This document shows, one piece after another, positions 9,077 to 17,857 of a stretch of DNA of 64,000 nt (position 1 is its first letter; each line of letters begins with the position of its first letter). Both the position numbers and the translations under genes were made by a program. The notes under the pieces were generated by a model that was given only the letters and a program-made list of their open reading frames with translations, made no database searches and was not told the origin of the DNA. Source of the stretch: Pararhizobium qamdonense (GTDB taxonomy: Bacteria; Pseudomonadota; Alphaproteobacteria; Rhizobiales; Rhizobiaceae); NCBI RefSeq assembly GCF_029277445.1, contig NZ_CP119566.1, positions 4,280,001 through 4,344,000 on the forward strand, written 5' to 3'.

Positions 9077-10180
9077 TCAGAGCTTGCCCACCCGCACGAT
9101 ATGCTGGTCCCAGGCGACCCGGCTGCGGGTCTTCCCGAACGTGCCTGAATAGGACGAGGCGACGAAACCGTCCGCTGCGGGGGCAATGCCTGCCGCATCG
9201 GCCAATTGTTCCTGACGCACCACAAGCCCGGTCCTGGCATCGACCGTCACGGCGGTTCCGCCTTTTGGCGATGTCAGCCCGACCAGCCCGTCGCGCCGGT
9301 TGACGGCGATGGCGCCGACATAGTTGGCGAGCGCCAGCGTCACCTCTTCAGGCAGGTCCAGAAAGCGGATGTCTTCGCCGCGCGCAAATGAACCGGCGAG
9401 CGGCGGCAGGTCGTTGCGGGCGCCCTCGTACTGGCAGGCAAACCAGATCTTTCCTGTGGCATCGATATCGACATGGCGGGTGGAAAGCTGCCGCAGGGTA
9501 TCGGGCATCGCATGGCGTTCGATCAGAGCGCCTGTGGCCGTGTCGATCAGCGCCAGCGACGGTTCCATATGGTCGAGATTGAGCTTGGTGCGGCCGAAAT
9601 CCGGATGGGTCTCGATGCCGCCATTGGCGACGACGAGCATATGGCCGCCGGCCGACAGGGTCATGTCGTGCGGTCCGATGCCATAGGAGGGGAATTCGCC
9701 GATGCGGGCAAAGCCGTCCGTGCCGTCATAGACGCCGATCATGCCGCGATTGCCGGCAAAATCATTCTCCGTGGCATAGAGCAGCCGCCCGTCTGACGAG
9801 AAGCAGCCATGGCCGTAGAAGTGCCGTCCCTCGACCGACGTGATGACGATCGGCTCGATGCTGTCATCCGGCGCAAAGATCATCGCATAGGTGCCGGGGC
9901 GGCGCGCAAAGGCAACAGCACGGTTGGTCACCGGCGACCAGGTCATGCCATGCGCGCGGGCGGGCAGCGGCACCCGCTCGATAATCTCTCCGGCCTCGGT
10001 CAGCGTCGCCACGCCATAGGAGCCGTCGGGCGCCATGAAGGCGGACGCATAGATCGCATCGGTGCGCGACAGTGCGAAGGCGGCTTTCGGGGCAAGGGTG
10101 GCCGCCCAGGCAGCACCCGCCATCGTCAGGAAGGTGCGGCGATCGGTGAGATTTTGACCGGAGATGTGTCGATAGGCCAT
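9077..10180 (-). CDS. DUF1513 domain protein, exported, iron-cluster associated
   Basis: The 367-residue protein starts with a Tat-like signal (TDRRTFLTMAGAAWAATLAPKAAFA), so it is probably periplasmic. The body is a seven-bladed beta-propeller-like DUF1513 domain with repeated strand patterns such as GHGCFSSDGRLLYATENDF and GIGPHDMTLSAGGHMLVVANGG. DUF1513 genes are regularly found beside imelysin and di-heme oxidoreductase genes, and that holds here, though a CorA gene intervenes. Its biochemical role is unknown; heme or metal handling is a guess from context. An ATG further upstream (10261) would place 27 residues before the signal and is unlikely. Confidence 0.8.
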   Translation of the reverse strand: MAYRHISGQNLTDRRTFLTMAGAAWAATLAPKAAFALSRTDAIYASAFMAPDGSYGVATLTEAGEIIERVPLPARAHGMTWSPVTNRAVAFARRPGTYAMIFAPDDSIEPIVITSVEGRHFYGHGCFSSDGRLLYATENDFAGNRGMIGVYDGTDGFARIGEFPSYGIGPHDMTLSAGGHMLVVANGGIETHPDFGRTKLNLDHMEPSLALIDTATGALIERHAMPDTLRQLSTRHVDIDATGKIWFACQYEGARNDLPPLAGSFARGEDIRFLDLPEEVTLALANYVGAIAVNRRDGLVGLTSPKGGTAVTVDARTGLVVRQEQLADAAGIAPAADGFVASSYSGTFGKTRSRVAWDQHIVRVGKL

Positions 10181-10319
10181 GTAAACAGATCCAAATTGGC
10201 CGGTGGCGCTTTCTAGAGCCTCTTGCGGCGCGTCCGCGCCGCAACTGTATCCCCGCCGCAAGGGGGAGGATGACGGAGAATCTGGAAAATCGCCAGAGAC
10301 ACCGGGGCGAAAATGCCGG

Positions 10320-11309
10320 TCAAAGCCAGCCGCGCCGCTTGAAATAGAGGAACGGCAACAGAGCCGACAGCACCATCATGAACAGGGCCAGCGGATAGCC
10401 GAAGTCGAATTTCAGTTCCGGCATGGCATCGAAGTTCATGCCGTAGATCGAGGCGACCAGGGTTGGCGGCAGGAAGACGACGGAGGCGACCGAGAAGATC
10501 TTGATGATCTGGTTCTGCTCCAGATTGATCAGGCCGAGCGTCGCATCGAGCAGGAAATTGATCTTGTTCGACAAAAACAGCGCGTGATCGCCCAGCGAGG
10601 CGGCATCGCGCTGGATCAGCTTGATCCGCTGCCGGCTTTCCTTAATCGCCTTGCGCGTGCCGATCCCATCCAGCGCCGTATGATAGGCGACGAGCCGGCC
10701 GACGCTGACGAGGCTTTCGCGGATGACGCTCAAGAAATCGCCCTTCTGGCCGATCTGCTCGATCAGCGACTGCAGGTCGCGGGTCTTCTTGGTAACGCTC
10801 GAATGGTTCTTGCGGAACACTTCGCGCGAGATACCGTCGATCTCGTTGCCGATCCGCTCGAGGGCATCGGCGGTGCGGTCGATCATCGCTTCCAAAAGGC
10901 CAAGCATCACCAGCTCGCCGCTTTCGCAGGACACGCCGTTCAGCCGCTGCATGCGCGCGGCATAGAGATGAAACGGCTTGGGATCGGCATGGCGCACGGT
11001 GACAAGCGTGGCGCCCTTCAGGATGAAGGTCACGGGCACCTTGATCGGGTTGTCGCCATCGAGCTCGGTCGCCGCCGTCATCGTCATGAATTCGGCGCCG
11101 TCCTCCTGATAGAGGCGGTCGGAGAGCTCGATCTCCTGCATTTCGTCACGCGTGGGAATTTCGATGCCGAGCTGCTGCTCGACGATGCGGGTTTCATCCT
11201 GAGCGGGATTGAACAGGTCGAACCACACGACCGGCGTGATATCGCTCAGTTCCGGGATGGCGTCGATAACGGCAAGGTGATTGTTCTGGCAGGAATAGAT
11301 GCGCAGCAT
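10320..11309 (-). CDS. corA: CorA family magnesium/divalent cation transporter
   Basis: The 329-residue protein has the CorA layout: a long soluble alpha/beta funnel domain, a long stalk helix, and two transmembrane helices at the very C-terminus. The pore signature GMN is in YGMNFDAMPE after the first helix (VVFLPPTLVASIYGMNF), followed by a second helix ending in basic residues. It transports Mg2+ (or Co2+/Ni2+/Zn2+) as a pentamer. The ATG at 11309 is preferred over a TTG 12 bases upstream. It sits between the imelysin cluster and the DUF1513 gene, downstream of a good terminator, so it likely has its own promoter. Confidence 0.93.
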   Translation of the reverse strand: MLRIYSCQNNHLAVIDAIPELSDITPVVWFDLFNPAQDETRIVEQQLGIEIPTRDEMQEIELSDRLYQEDGAEFMTMTAATELDGDNPIKVPVTFILKGATLVTVRHADPKPFHLYAARMQRLNGVSCESGELVMLGLLEAMIDRTADALERIGNEIDGISREVFRKNHSSVTKKTRDLQSLIEQIGQKGDFLSVIRESLVSVGRLVAYHTALDGIGTRKAIKESRQRIKLIQRDAASLGDHALFLSNKINFLLDATLGLINLEQNQIIKIFSVASVVFLPPTLVASIYGMNFDAMPELKFDFGYPLALFMMVLSALLPFLYFKRRGWL

Positions 11310-11377
11310 GTCGGTTTCCAATCTGGCAAGTCATCGACCGCCAGCGGAAACCCCGTGTGATCAGGGCCTGACGGTCG

Positions 11378-11400
11378 AAAAAATCGAAGCTCTACTTCGA
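11378..11400 (-). terminator. rho-independent terminator of the imelysin/di-heme operon
   Basis: Read on the minus strand, a stem TCGAAG / CTTCGA with a 5-base loop is followed directly by six Ts. It lies about 125 bases after the stop of the second imelysin gene and before corA, separating the two transcription units. Confidence 0.75.
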
Positions 11401-11526
11401 CTGTCGGGGTTCATGATCCGTTGATCCTTGTTTGGCAGTGCCCACAGGTGAACACGGCCGATCCATTGCGCCAATGTACGTTTGTTGTCAACCGCTTGCC
11501 GGATGCCGGAATGCAGTCTTTTTCGC

Positions 11527-12654
11527 TCAGTCGCCATCGGCAAAAGAGAAGCCCGAGCTCAGCCCGATCGCGGCGCCGAAATCGAGGTTCAGCCGCTGCA
11601 GGACGTCGTTGGTATTCTGCAAAATACGGTTCAGCCGGCCGCGCTGCTCATCATTGGCAATCGCCTCTTCGACCGGCAGATCGATCTCGTCGAGATCATC
11701 GACGATCGCCTGCAGCAGGTAGTTTACGGCGGTGACCACATCGGCATTGCCATCCGGCAGCAGCGCCTTCATGCCGGCCGTGTCGAACAGGGTCTGCAGC
11801 GCGGCGAAATTCGCCGAGAGCGCCGGCATGGTGTTGCCGGAGCGCCAGTAGATCGCCATTTTCGGATGCCCCTTGTCGGGCTCTCCCTTGATGATCCCGG
11901 CATAGAACGGCCGCAACCGCTGGTCCCGGATCGCCTCGACACCGTGGACGAGGATACCGAGCAGTTCGGTTGCCGCTTCCTTGCCGTCGCGGTAGACCGG
12001 ATTGTCCGGCCCCGGGTTCTTCCAGGCGGACTGGATGCCATCCGGCTTTTCCCATTCGGCATGCAGCTCGCCGGCCACCGCTTTCAGGTTGTCGGCAATG
12101 GCTGCGCCATAGCGGCAGCGAAAGCCGTTCTTTTCCGCCGTCAGGACGTCGGCTCCCGCGCCGTAGAGCACATATTCGAGCGCGCCGAGCCCCTGTGCCG
12201 CCACGCTCTTGCCTTTCAGGCTGTCCGCCGACGTTGCCGTTTCGTCATTGGTCGCCAGAATGCGCTGGACCTGTTTCAGGCCGGTGCTCTTGCGATCGGG
12301 GAAAAACAGGAAGCGCTCGAAGCGATTGCCTTCGATCACCGGCCCCACCCGGACGATCTCGATGGTCGACCATTGCTGGATGACCTCGTCGAAGCTCATC
12401 TGTACATCGCCGAGCGTCTCATCGGATGGCTTTTCGCACAGCATATGCGCCGCCTCCGCCAGGGTTTCGGTTCCCTCCAGCAGATCGCGGTAGCCGGGCC
12501 GGATGAAATCATCGACAGCCTTTCGCATGACTTCAGCCACCGCCTCCTGTTTCAGCCCGGCGCGCGGCGCCACCGTCTCTTCATCGTCTGCCATGGCGGG
12601 CAGCGGCAGGAAGGAAAGGCTCAAACCGAGAAGCAGGATATGCCGGTGGCGCAT
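11527..12654 (-). CDS. imelysin family protein, second copy (lacks the GxHxxE histidine)
   Basis: The 375-residue protein carries a Sec signal (MRHRHILLLGLSLSFLPLPAMA). It is then an all-helical imelysin-like (M75) domain of the type found in iron-regulated periplasmic proteins. The position equivalent to the GxHxxE motif reads GLGALEYVLYG, so the glutamate is kept but the histidine is replaced by glycine. This is known for the second imelysin of such clusters, but it means metal binding cannot be assumed. The start overlaps the stop of the di-heme oxidoreductase gene (TGATG), so the two are coupled. A strong terminator follows downstream. Confidence 0.85.
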   Translation of the reverse strand: MRHRHILLLGLSLSFLPLPAMADDEETVAPRAGLKQEAVAEVMRKAVDDFIRPGYRDLLEGTETLAEAAHMLCEKPSDETLGDVQMSFDEVIQQWSTIEIVRVGPVIEGNRFERFLFFPDRKSTGLKQVQRILATNDETATSADSLKGKSVAAQGLGALEYVLYGAGADVLTAEKNGFRCRYGAAIADNLKAVAGELHAEWEKPDGIQSAWKNPGPDNPVYRDGKEAATELLGILVHGVEAIRDQRLRPFYAGIIKGEPDKGHPKMAIYWRSGNTMPALSANFAALQTLFDTAGMKALLPDGNADVVTAVNYLLQAIVDDLDEIDLPVEEAIANDEQRGRLNRILQNTNDVLQRLNLDFGAAIGLSSGFSFADGD

Positions 12655-14423
12655 CAGAGGGACTCCAGAAATGTGATCAGGGCTTGTCTATCGGCTTTTT
12701 CCAGCGCGGCAAACCGGTCGCGGGCTTTTGTGGCCTCGCCGCCATGCCACAGAATGGCTTCCGTCAGGTTCCGCGCGCGCCCATCGTGCAAGAAGAACGT
12801 GTGGCCGCTGACCGTCTTCGTCAATCCGATCCCCCAGAGCGGGGGCGTGCGCCATTCGCTGCCGGACGCGACACCCACCGGCTGCCCATCGGCAAGCCCA
12901 TCGCCCATGTCATGCAGCAAAAAATCGGAATAGGGCCAGATCAGCTGGAACGCATGTGCGGGGTTGGCGGCATCGCGGCGGGTGACGAATTTCGGCACGT
13001 GGCAGGAGACGCAACCCGCCTCGTAAAACACCTTCTTGCCGCCAAGCGTTTCGGCAAAGCTTGCCTTGCGGCGGGCCGGAACGGCCAGGTTTTCGGAATA
13101 GAAGGTAATGAGACCGAGCACCGGGTCGGGCGCTTCCGTATCGCCGAGACGCGCCTGCACGCCATCGGCCATCGAGAGGCACGCCGTCTGCGCGGCCGTG
13201 CAATCGCCATGGCTGCGCCGGGCATCGGGCGAGGAGATGCCGATATCGTTGGCCAGCGCCTCGGCCGCCTGCTGGCGCACCGTGGCACTTTGGGCTTTCC
13301 AGCCGAACCGACCGAGCGCCAGCTTTCCCGATTGCGGATCGCGCACGACAGGCACCTTGCCGCTGATGCCATCGCCATCCGTGTCATCGGGATCGGCATT
13401 GGCGATGATGTCGGCGGGATGAATGGCTTCGATCAGAGCGAGCCCTGACATCACCTGCGTCACACGCGGCGACAGCGTTGTCGCCGGATCGAGCGGGCCG
13501 TAACCCAGCGTGTCGATCGCATATTCTGGCTTGCGCAGGGACACGGTCTCTCCACCCGCCAGCTTGACCGGCATCTCGCTGTAGCGGATGCGCATATGCC
13601 CCTCGGCGGGAAGACCGGGGACAGCACTGTCCTGCAATTGCTGACCATAGACCTGGTCGGGGAAGTTCAGCATCTCATGTGCGGCGATCGCCGCGCGCTC
13701 GGCGTCGGTTCGAGGGGCGCGCGCCAGCCGCAGGAACATCGACGTGGCGTCGCTAGAGCCTTCCGGCGGGTGACCGCGGCCGTCCTTCAGATGACAGGTC
13801 TGGCAGGCACGGGCGTTGTAGAGCGGTCCCAGACCATCCGATGCCTGCGTCGAGGAGGGCGACGAGACCCAGAGCTTGCGAAACAGAGCGTTGCCAAGCT
13901 TGAAGCTCTCTTCCTCGGCAAAACTGATATTGGCGGAAAACTGCGAAAGGCTGTCCTGGTTGACGGAGGCGATCGACGTGCCGGCACCGCCGGACATGGC
14001 TTCGAACTTTTCCGCCTTGGAAAAAATGGTCGCGGGGCGGGTCACGGCTTCGACACGGGCGCGGTCGGCCTCGGTCAGGTCATCGCGGGTGGCGGATTGA
14101 GGAAGCGTTTCCGCGCGTCCTTCCGTTTTTGCCGGCGGTTTATCCCCCTTTGCCCTGCCGGGCATCTCCCCCTCAAGCGGGGAGATCGATGTGGCGATCT
14201 CGCGCACCCTCTCGAATTTTTCAGTCTTTACCGGCAAGGCCTCTGAAAGTTGGTCTAGCTCGGAACCACTCTCCCCCCTTGAAGAGGAAATGTTACGCAG
14301 TGGCAGAGGGGGGTATGCCTCCCCCGCCAAGATGCCCCCGCCAGAAACGGAAAAGCCGCCCGCCGCTGTCAGGAACAGAACGGCAGACGGCAGGATCAGG
14401 CGTCGGACAAGCCAAGCACACAT
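12654..14423 (-). CDS. di-heme oxidoreductase family protein (thiol oxidoreductase-like, COG3488) carrying an in-frame repeat insertion
   Basis: The protein has two c-type heme motifs, CQTCH (in NARACQTCHLKDGRG) and CVSCH (in EAGCVSCHVPKF), as expected for the periplasmic DHOR family related to MauG/cytochrome c peroxidase. A signal peptide occupies about residues 1-34 (LVRRLILPSAVLFLTAAGG). Residues about 37-94 are encoded by a RIME-like palindromic repeat, giving ISPLEGEMPGRAKGDK near the end. The conserved family sequence begins just after it (SATRDDLTEADRARVEAVTRPATIFSK). At 589 residues it is longer than relatives by roughly the insert. It lies between two imelysin genes in one operon and probably works with them in iron or heme handling. 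Confidence 0.88.
   Translation of the reverse strand: MCAWLVRRLILPSAVLFLTAAGGFSVSGGGILAGEAYPPLPLRNISSSRGESGSELDQLSEALPVKTEKFERVREIATSISPLEGEMPGRAKGDKPPAKTEGRAETLPQSATRDDLTEADRARVEAVTRPATIFSKAEKFEAMSGGAGTSIASVNQDSLSQFSANISFAEEESFKLGNALFRKLWVSSPSSTQASDGLGPLYNARACQTCHLKDGRGHPPEGSSDATSMFLRLARAPRTDAERAAIAAHEMLNFPDQVYGQQLQDSAVPGLPAEGHMRIRYSEMPVKLAGGETVSLRKPEYAIDTLGYGPLDPATTLSPRVTQVMSGLALIEAIHPADIIANADPDDTDGDGISGKVPVVRDPQSGKLALGRFGWKAQSATVRQQAAEALANDIGISSPDARRSHGDCTAAQTACLSMADGVQARLGDTEAPDPVLGLITFYSENLAVPARRKASFAETLGGKKVFYEAGCVSCHVPKFVTRRDAANPAHAFQLIWPYSDFLLHDMGDGLADGQPVGVASGSEWRTPPLWGIGLTKTVSGHTFFLHDGRARNLTEAILWHGGEATKARDRFAALEKADRQALITFLESL
14143..14315. repeat. RIME-like palindromic repeat inside the di-heme oxidoreductase gene
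   Basis: The left end (ccctgccgggcatctccccc and following) and the right end (tctccccccttg... with tggcagaggggggt) match the two ends of the intergenic element at 31462-31606. The interior of about 80 bases differs. The reading frame of the host gene stays open through the whole element. Minus-strand translation of the left end gives ISPLEGEMPGRA, the same peptide that the intergenic copy would encode. Confidence 0.8.
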
Positions 14424-14473
14424 TCAGAAAAAACCGGGCCGCTCACCACAAGCGGCGGCCCGCCTTTGCTTTC

Positions 14474-15754
14474 TCATTGGAAGACAGCGTTAGGATTATC
14501 CAGGCTGTCGGAACCTTCAAGCTCGATCGTACCAAGTTCCAGCGACGCAATGACGCGCTCGACCGTCTTTGCCTGCGCAACAAGGCCATCGATGGCAGCC
14601 TGCACCACGGCATTGCCTTCCTTATTGCCTTCGCCGATCATCTGGTCGTATTTTTCAACCGTTTCGCCGCGCTTGGCCATGGCCTGCATTGCGGCGATCG
14701 TAGTCGCCAGCTTTTCCTTCATTTCCTTGTCGAGCGCCGGATCCTTGGCGGCAACGAGTTCGGAGAGCGACGGGCCGGTCACCTTGGTGCCATCGACCCT
14801 GGTATATTCGCCGGTATAGGCTGACTGGATGCCGATCGCATCATGCAGATGCGAGTTGTAGGTGTTGTCGGAGAAGCAATCATGTTCTTCTTCCGGATCG
14901 TGCAGCAGAAGGCCAAGCTTCATGCGCTCGCCCGCCAGTTCGCCGTAGGACAGCGAGCCCATGCCGGTGAGGATGGCGCCAAGGCCAGCCTTCGGATCGG
15001 CTTCGACATTCTTGGTGGCAGCGCCGTCCGGCGTCCAGTTGGCCACCATGTCCTTGAGATCGGAGACCAGCAGGTCGCTGGCAGCCTTCAGATAGGCGGC
15101 GCGGCGGTCGCAATTGCCGTTGGTGCAGGCTGTCGTGTCATAGTCCGTGTAAGGGCGGTTGCCGGCGCCCGGGCCGGTGCCGTTCAGGTCCTGGCCCCAG
15201 AGCAGGAATTCGATGGCGTGGTAGCCTGTCGCCACGTTCGCCTCGATGCCGCCGGCTTCCTGCAGGGTTCCTGCGAGAAATTCCGGGGTGATCTTGCTGG
15301 CGTCCACATCCTTGCCGTCGATCTTGATCGTCTTGTTGGCAATGACATTGGCGGTGAACAGCGCGTTCTCGTCGCTTTCCGCGCCGTAGCTCGGATCGAC
15401 GTAATCGATCAGGCCTTCATCCAGCGGCCAGGCGTTGACCTTGCCTTCCCATTCATCGACGATCGGGTTGCCGAAACGGTAGACCTCGGTTTCCTGATAG
15501 GGATTGCGCGCGGCAAGCCAGGCTTCGCGGGCTGCCTTCAGCGTTGCGTCGCTCGGTGCGGCGATCAGCGCATCGACGGCCTTGTCGAGGGCTTCTGCGG
15601 TCGAAAGCGCATCCGAAAACTTGGCATGCGCCACATCGGCATAATGCTTGACGACTGCGGCCGCATCGGTCGCGGCCTGCGCCGGCTGCAGCGCAAGCAT
15701 CGAGGTGGCAGTGGCAAGCGCGAGCGCCGCGCTGCGAAGGAATGATTTGGTCAT
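14474..15754 (-). CDS. imelysin family iron-regulated protein, first copy
   Basis: The 426-residue protein has a Sec signal (MTKSFLRSAALALATATSMLALQPAQA) and a full M75 imelysin domain. The metal-site motif GxHxxE is intact as GYHAIEFLLWGQD. Another conserved segment (NPYQETEVYRFGNPIVDEWEGKVNAWPLDEGLIDYVD) matches IrpA-type proteins from cyanobacteria and proteobacteria. The family is periplasmic and linked to iron uptake. The ATG at 15754 has AGGAG five bases away; a longer frame to 15874 adds only a non-conserved 40-residue stretch. It is the first gene of an operon continuing into the di-heme oxidoreductase and second imelysin. An ICE-like box lies about 150 bases upstream. Confidence 0.92.
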   Translation of the reverse strand: MTKSFLRSAALALATATSMLALQPAQAATDAAAVVKHYADVAHAKFSDALSTAEALDKAVDALIAAPSDATLKAAREAWLAARNPYQETEVYRFGNPIVDEWEGKVNAWPLDEGLIDYVDPSYGAESDENALFTANVIANKTIKIDGKDVDASKITPEFLAGTLQEAGGIEANVATGYHAIEFLLWGQDLNGTGPGAGNRPYTDYDTTACTNGNCDRRAAYLKAASDLLVSDLKDMVANWTPDGAATKNVEADPKAGLGAILTGMGSLSYGELAGERMKLGLLLHDPEEEHDCFSDNTYNSHLHDAIGIQSAYTGEYTRVDGTKVTGPSLSELVAAKDPALDKEMKEKLATTIAAMQAMAKRGETVEKYDQMIGEGNKEGNAVVQAAIDGLVAQAKTVERVIASLELGTIELEGSDSLDNPNAVFQ

Positions 15755-15900
15755 GACCTCTCCTGGTATTGTCCGAATGAATTCGGCGTTCCCCACCGCC
15801 CGGCTCCCCCGGTCGCGCAAGCCGCGCGGCCCGATGGATGGACGTGGCTGTTCAGCCGCGTTTTCATGAACCAAAACTAAACTTGTGTCAAAGTGTATAG

Positions 15901-15917
15901 TTTAGAACGTTTTCAAA
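15901..15917. promoter_or_regulatory. ICE-like (Irr-type) iron control box upstream of the imelysin operon
   Basis: The 17-base site TTTAGAACGTTTTCAAA matches the rhizobial Irr/ICE consensus TTTAGAA-N3-TTCTAAA perfectly in the left half and 5 of 7 in the right. It lies about 147 bases before the start of the first imelysin gene. The consensus is from family knowledge and binding is inferred. Confidence 0.45.
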
Positions 15918-15930
15918 TTCGAATGGGGCT

Positions 15931-15967
15931 GACCAGACCCGCCGCAACAGCTGCGCCAGGTCTGGTC
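15931..15967. terminator. hairpin after the RsmB-family gene
   Basis: GACCAGACC pairs with GGTCTGGTC across a 19-base loop, 17 bases after the stop of the rRNA methyltransferase gene on the minus strand. There is no T tract, so termination is only probable. Confidence 0.4.
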
Positions 15968-15983
15968 AAAACGCCTTCTAAAC

Positions 15984-17273
15984 TTAAACCTTGCGGCCCA
16001 TCAGGCAGAAGAAAAAGCCGTCCGTATCGGTGGAGGCCGGGGTCAGCGTCACGGTCTTCATGTCCGCCGACCAGGGCTGCTTCTTGTCGGTGCCGAACAG
16101 ATCGGCCCAGGCATCGGCTGCCGACAGGATTTCGAATTCCGGATTGTCTTCGCAGAACGCATAGACCTGCGCCTCGTTTTCCTCCGGCAGAACCGAACAG
16201 GTGACGTAGATCAGGTGACCGCCGGGACGCACGAAAGATGCGGCGCCGGCAAGGGCTTCCTGCTGCTGGCCGAGCCGCTCCTCAAGGTTCTTCTGCGTCA
16301 GCCGCCACTTGGTGTCCGGACGGCGGCGCCAGGTGCCGGTGCCGGTGCAGGGCGCATCGACGAGGACACGGTCGAACTTGCCGGTAAACGGCATCAGGCC
16401 GTCCAGCCGGTCATGCACCTGGACATTGCGGGTACCGGCGCGCTTCAGGCGCTCGATGATCGGCGCCAGGCGCTTGCGGTCGGTGTCATAGGCGTGGATC
16501 TGGCCCTTGTTGTTCATGGCTGCCGCCATGGCCAGGGTCTTGCCGCCGCCGCCGGCGCAATAATCGAGGATCTGGTCGCCCTCCTTGGGCATGACGAGAT
16601 CGGCAACGATCTGCGAGCCTTCGTCCTGGACCTCGAACCAGCCCTTCTCGAAGGAGATTTCGGCGGTTACGTTGGGAAGGCGGGAGGCGCCCTCGCCGGC
16701 CTTGACGCGGATGCCGTTGCGGGCAATCGCCGCCGGCTCGACCGCGCTGCGATCGAGCGCCTTCAAAACCTTGTCGCGCGTCGATTTCAACGTATTGACC
16801 CTGAGGTCCAGCGCCGGGCGGCCGGCAAGGGCCTGCGCTTCGGCAAGCCAGTCTTCATCGAAATTTTCCTCAAAGGAAGGCTGGACCCATTCCGGGATGT
16901 CACCCTGCACATACAGCGGCGCATCTTCGAGCTTGCGGCTGGCAAAGGCGGCGGACATGTCCTGCGTCAAAGGCTCGGGCGCGAATTTGTCGCCGTCCAG
17001 CTCGGCCGCCAGCTGCTCTGGCGAAACGCCCCATTGGCGGAACATGACGGCATGGCCGAGCGCTGTCGCACTGTCGCTGTCCATCAGATAGGCATGCGAG
17101 AGTTTCATGCGCAGCGCGTCATAGACGATGTTGCCGATCGCGGCACGATCGCCGGACCCGGCGAAACGATGTGCCAGCCCCCAATCCTTGAGGGCATCGG
17201 CAACGGGACGCTTGCGCGTTTCGATATCGGCGAGAACCTCAATGGCTCCGGCGAGCCTGCCACCCAGTCGCAT
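15984..17273 (-). CDS. RsmB/NOP family class I SAM-dependent RNA (cytosine-C5) methyltransferase
   Basis: The 429-residue enzyme shows the NOL1/NOP2/Sun fold. A helical N-terminal region comes first. The SAM-binding motif I is at DYCAGGGGKTLAMAAAM, motif IV carries the first cysteine in VLVDAPCTGTGTWRR, and motif VI carries the catalytic cysteine in YVTCSVLPEENE. These two cysteines are the m5C pair that forms and resolves the covalent RNA adduct. Many rhizobia carry such a protein next to guaA or iron genes, but whether its target is 16S rRNA (as RsmB) or another RNA is not decided by sequence. It is a single gene with hairpins on both sides. Confidence 0.9.
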   Translation of the reverse strand: MRLGGRLAGAIEVLADIETRKRPVADALKDWGLAHRFAGSGDRAAIGNIVYDALRMKLSHAYLMDSDSATALGHAVMFRQWGVSPEQLAAELDGDKFAPEPLTQDMSAAFASRKLEDAPLYVQGDIPEWVQPSFEENFDEDWLAEAQALAGRPALDLRVNTLKSTRDKVLKALDRSAVEPAAIARNGIRVKAGEGASRLPNVTAEISFEKGWFEVQDEGSQIVADLVMPKEGDQILDYCAGGGGKTLAMAAAMNNKGQIHAYDTDRKRLAPIIERLKRAGTRNVQVHDRLDGLMPFTGKFDRVLVDAPCTGTGTWRRRPDTKWRLTQKNLEERLGQQQEALAGAASFVRPGGHLIYVTCSVLPEENEAQVYAFCEDNPEFEILSAADAWADLFGTDKKQPWSADMKTVTLTPASTDTDGFFFCLMGRKV

Positions 17274-17408
17274 CTTTCAAACTCCATTTTCCGCCGTGGT
17301 AGCGGTGAAGGCCGTCAAGAGCAAGCCGGGAGGCGAAAGCCGATGACGAATGCTGACCAGATGGGAGGCTGTGGTTTCAGACCGGAAGATCATCTCGTCC
17401 CGGCGAAA

Positions 17409-17446
17409 CCCCTATCAATCTATCCGGAACAAATCCCGGACAGGGG
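17409..17446 (-). terminator. hairpin after rlpA
   Basis: On the minus strand, CCCCT pairs with AGGGG around an inner TCCGG / CCGGA stem, starting about 10 bases after the rlpA stop and followed by TTTC. It is a plausible weak intrinsic terminator. Confidence 0.45.
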
Positions 17447-17455
17447 TGTTTTGCG

Positions 17456-17857
17456 TCAGCTGACGACGCGATAACAGATGCTGGCAGTGCCGGAGCTGAC
17501 CATGCCGATATGGGACGCGGCGGCCTTGGAGAGATCGAGAACACGGCCGCGAATGAAGGGGCCACGGTCATTGATGCGAACGACGACGGTCTTGCCGTTG
17601 CGCTTGTTGGTGACGGCGACCTTGGTGCCGAACTTCAGATTGCGATGAGCCGCTGTGAGGTAGCTGGCATTCATCCGTTCGCCAGAGGCGGTGCGCGATG
17701 ACAGGGCATACCAGGATGCACCGCCGCAATTACCGGCCCGTGCCTGGCTTGGCTTTCCCTGACCAGGTGCAGCCTGGCTCGGCGTCACCGCAGTAAATGT
17801 TGCCCCCAAGGCAAACACCGTTGCCAGAGCAACGGACGTTATCTTCATCTTGATCAA
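17456..17857 (-). CDS. rlpA: septal ring lytic transglycosylase RlpA family protein
   Basis: This short protein (133 residues) has a Sec signal ([24 protein letters not shown]) and one double-psi beta-barrel RlpA domain: [35 protein letters not shown], and VRINDRGPF with the catalytic Asp, then [11 protein letters not shown]. RlpA cleaves naked glycan strands at the septum. Unlike E. coli RlpA it lacks a SPOR domain and a lipobox, so it belongs to the short soluble alphaproteobacterial type. A TTG start at 17857 has AGGGG eight bases upstream; an ATG nine bases inside has none at a suitable distance, so TTG is preferred. Confidence 0.88.
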   Translation of the reverse strand: MIKMKITSVALATVFALGATFTAVTPSQAAPGQGKPSQARAGNCGGASWYALSSRTASGERMNASYLTAAHRNLKFGTKVAVTNKRNGKTVVVRINDRGPFIRGRVLDLSKAAASHIGMVSSGTASICYRVVS

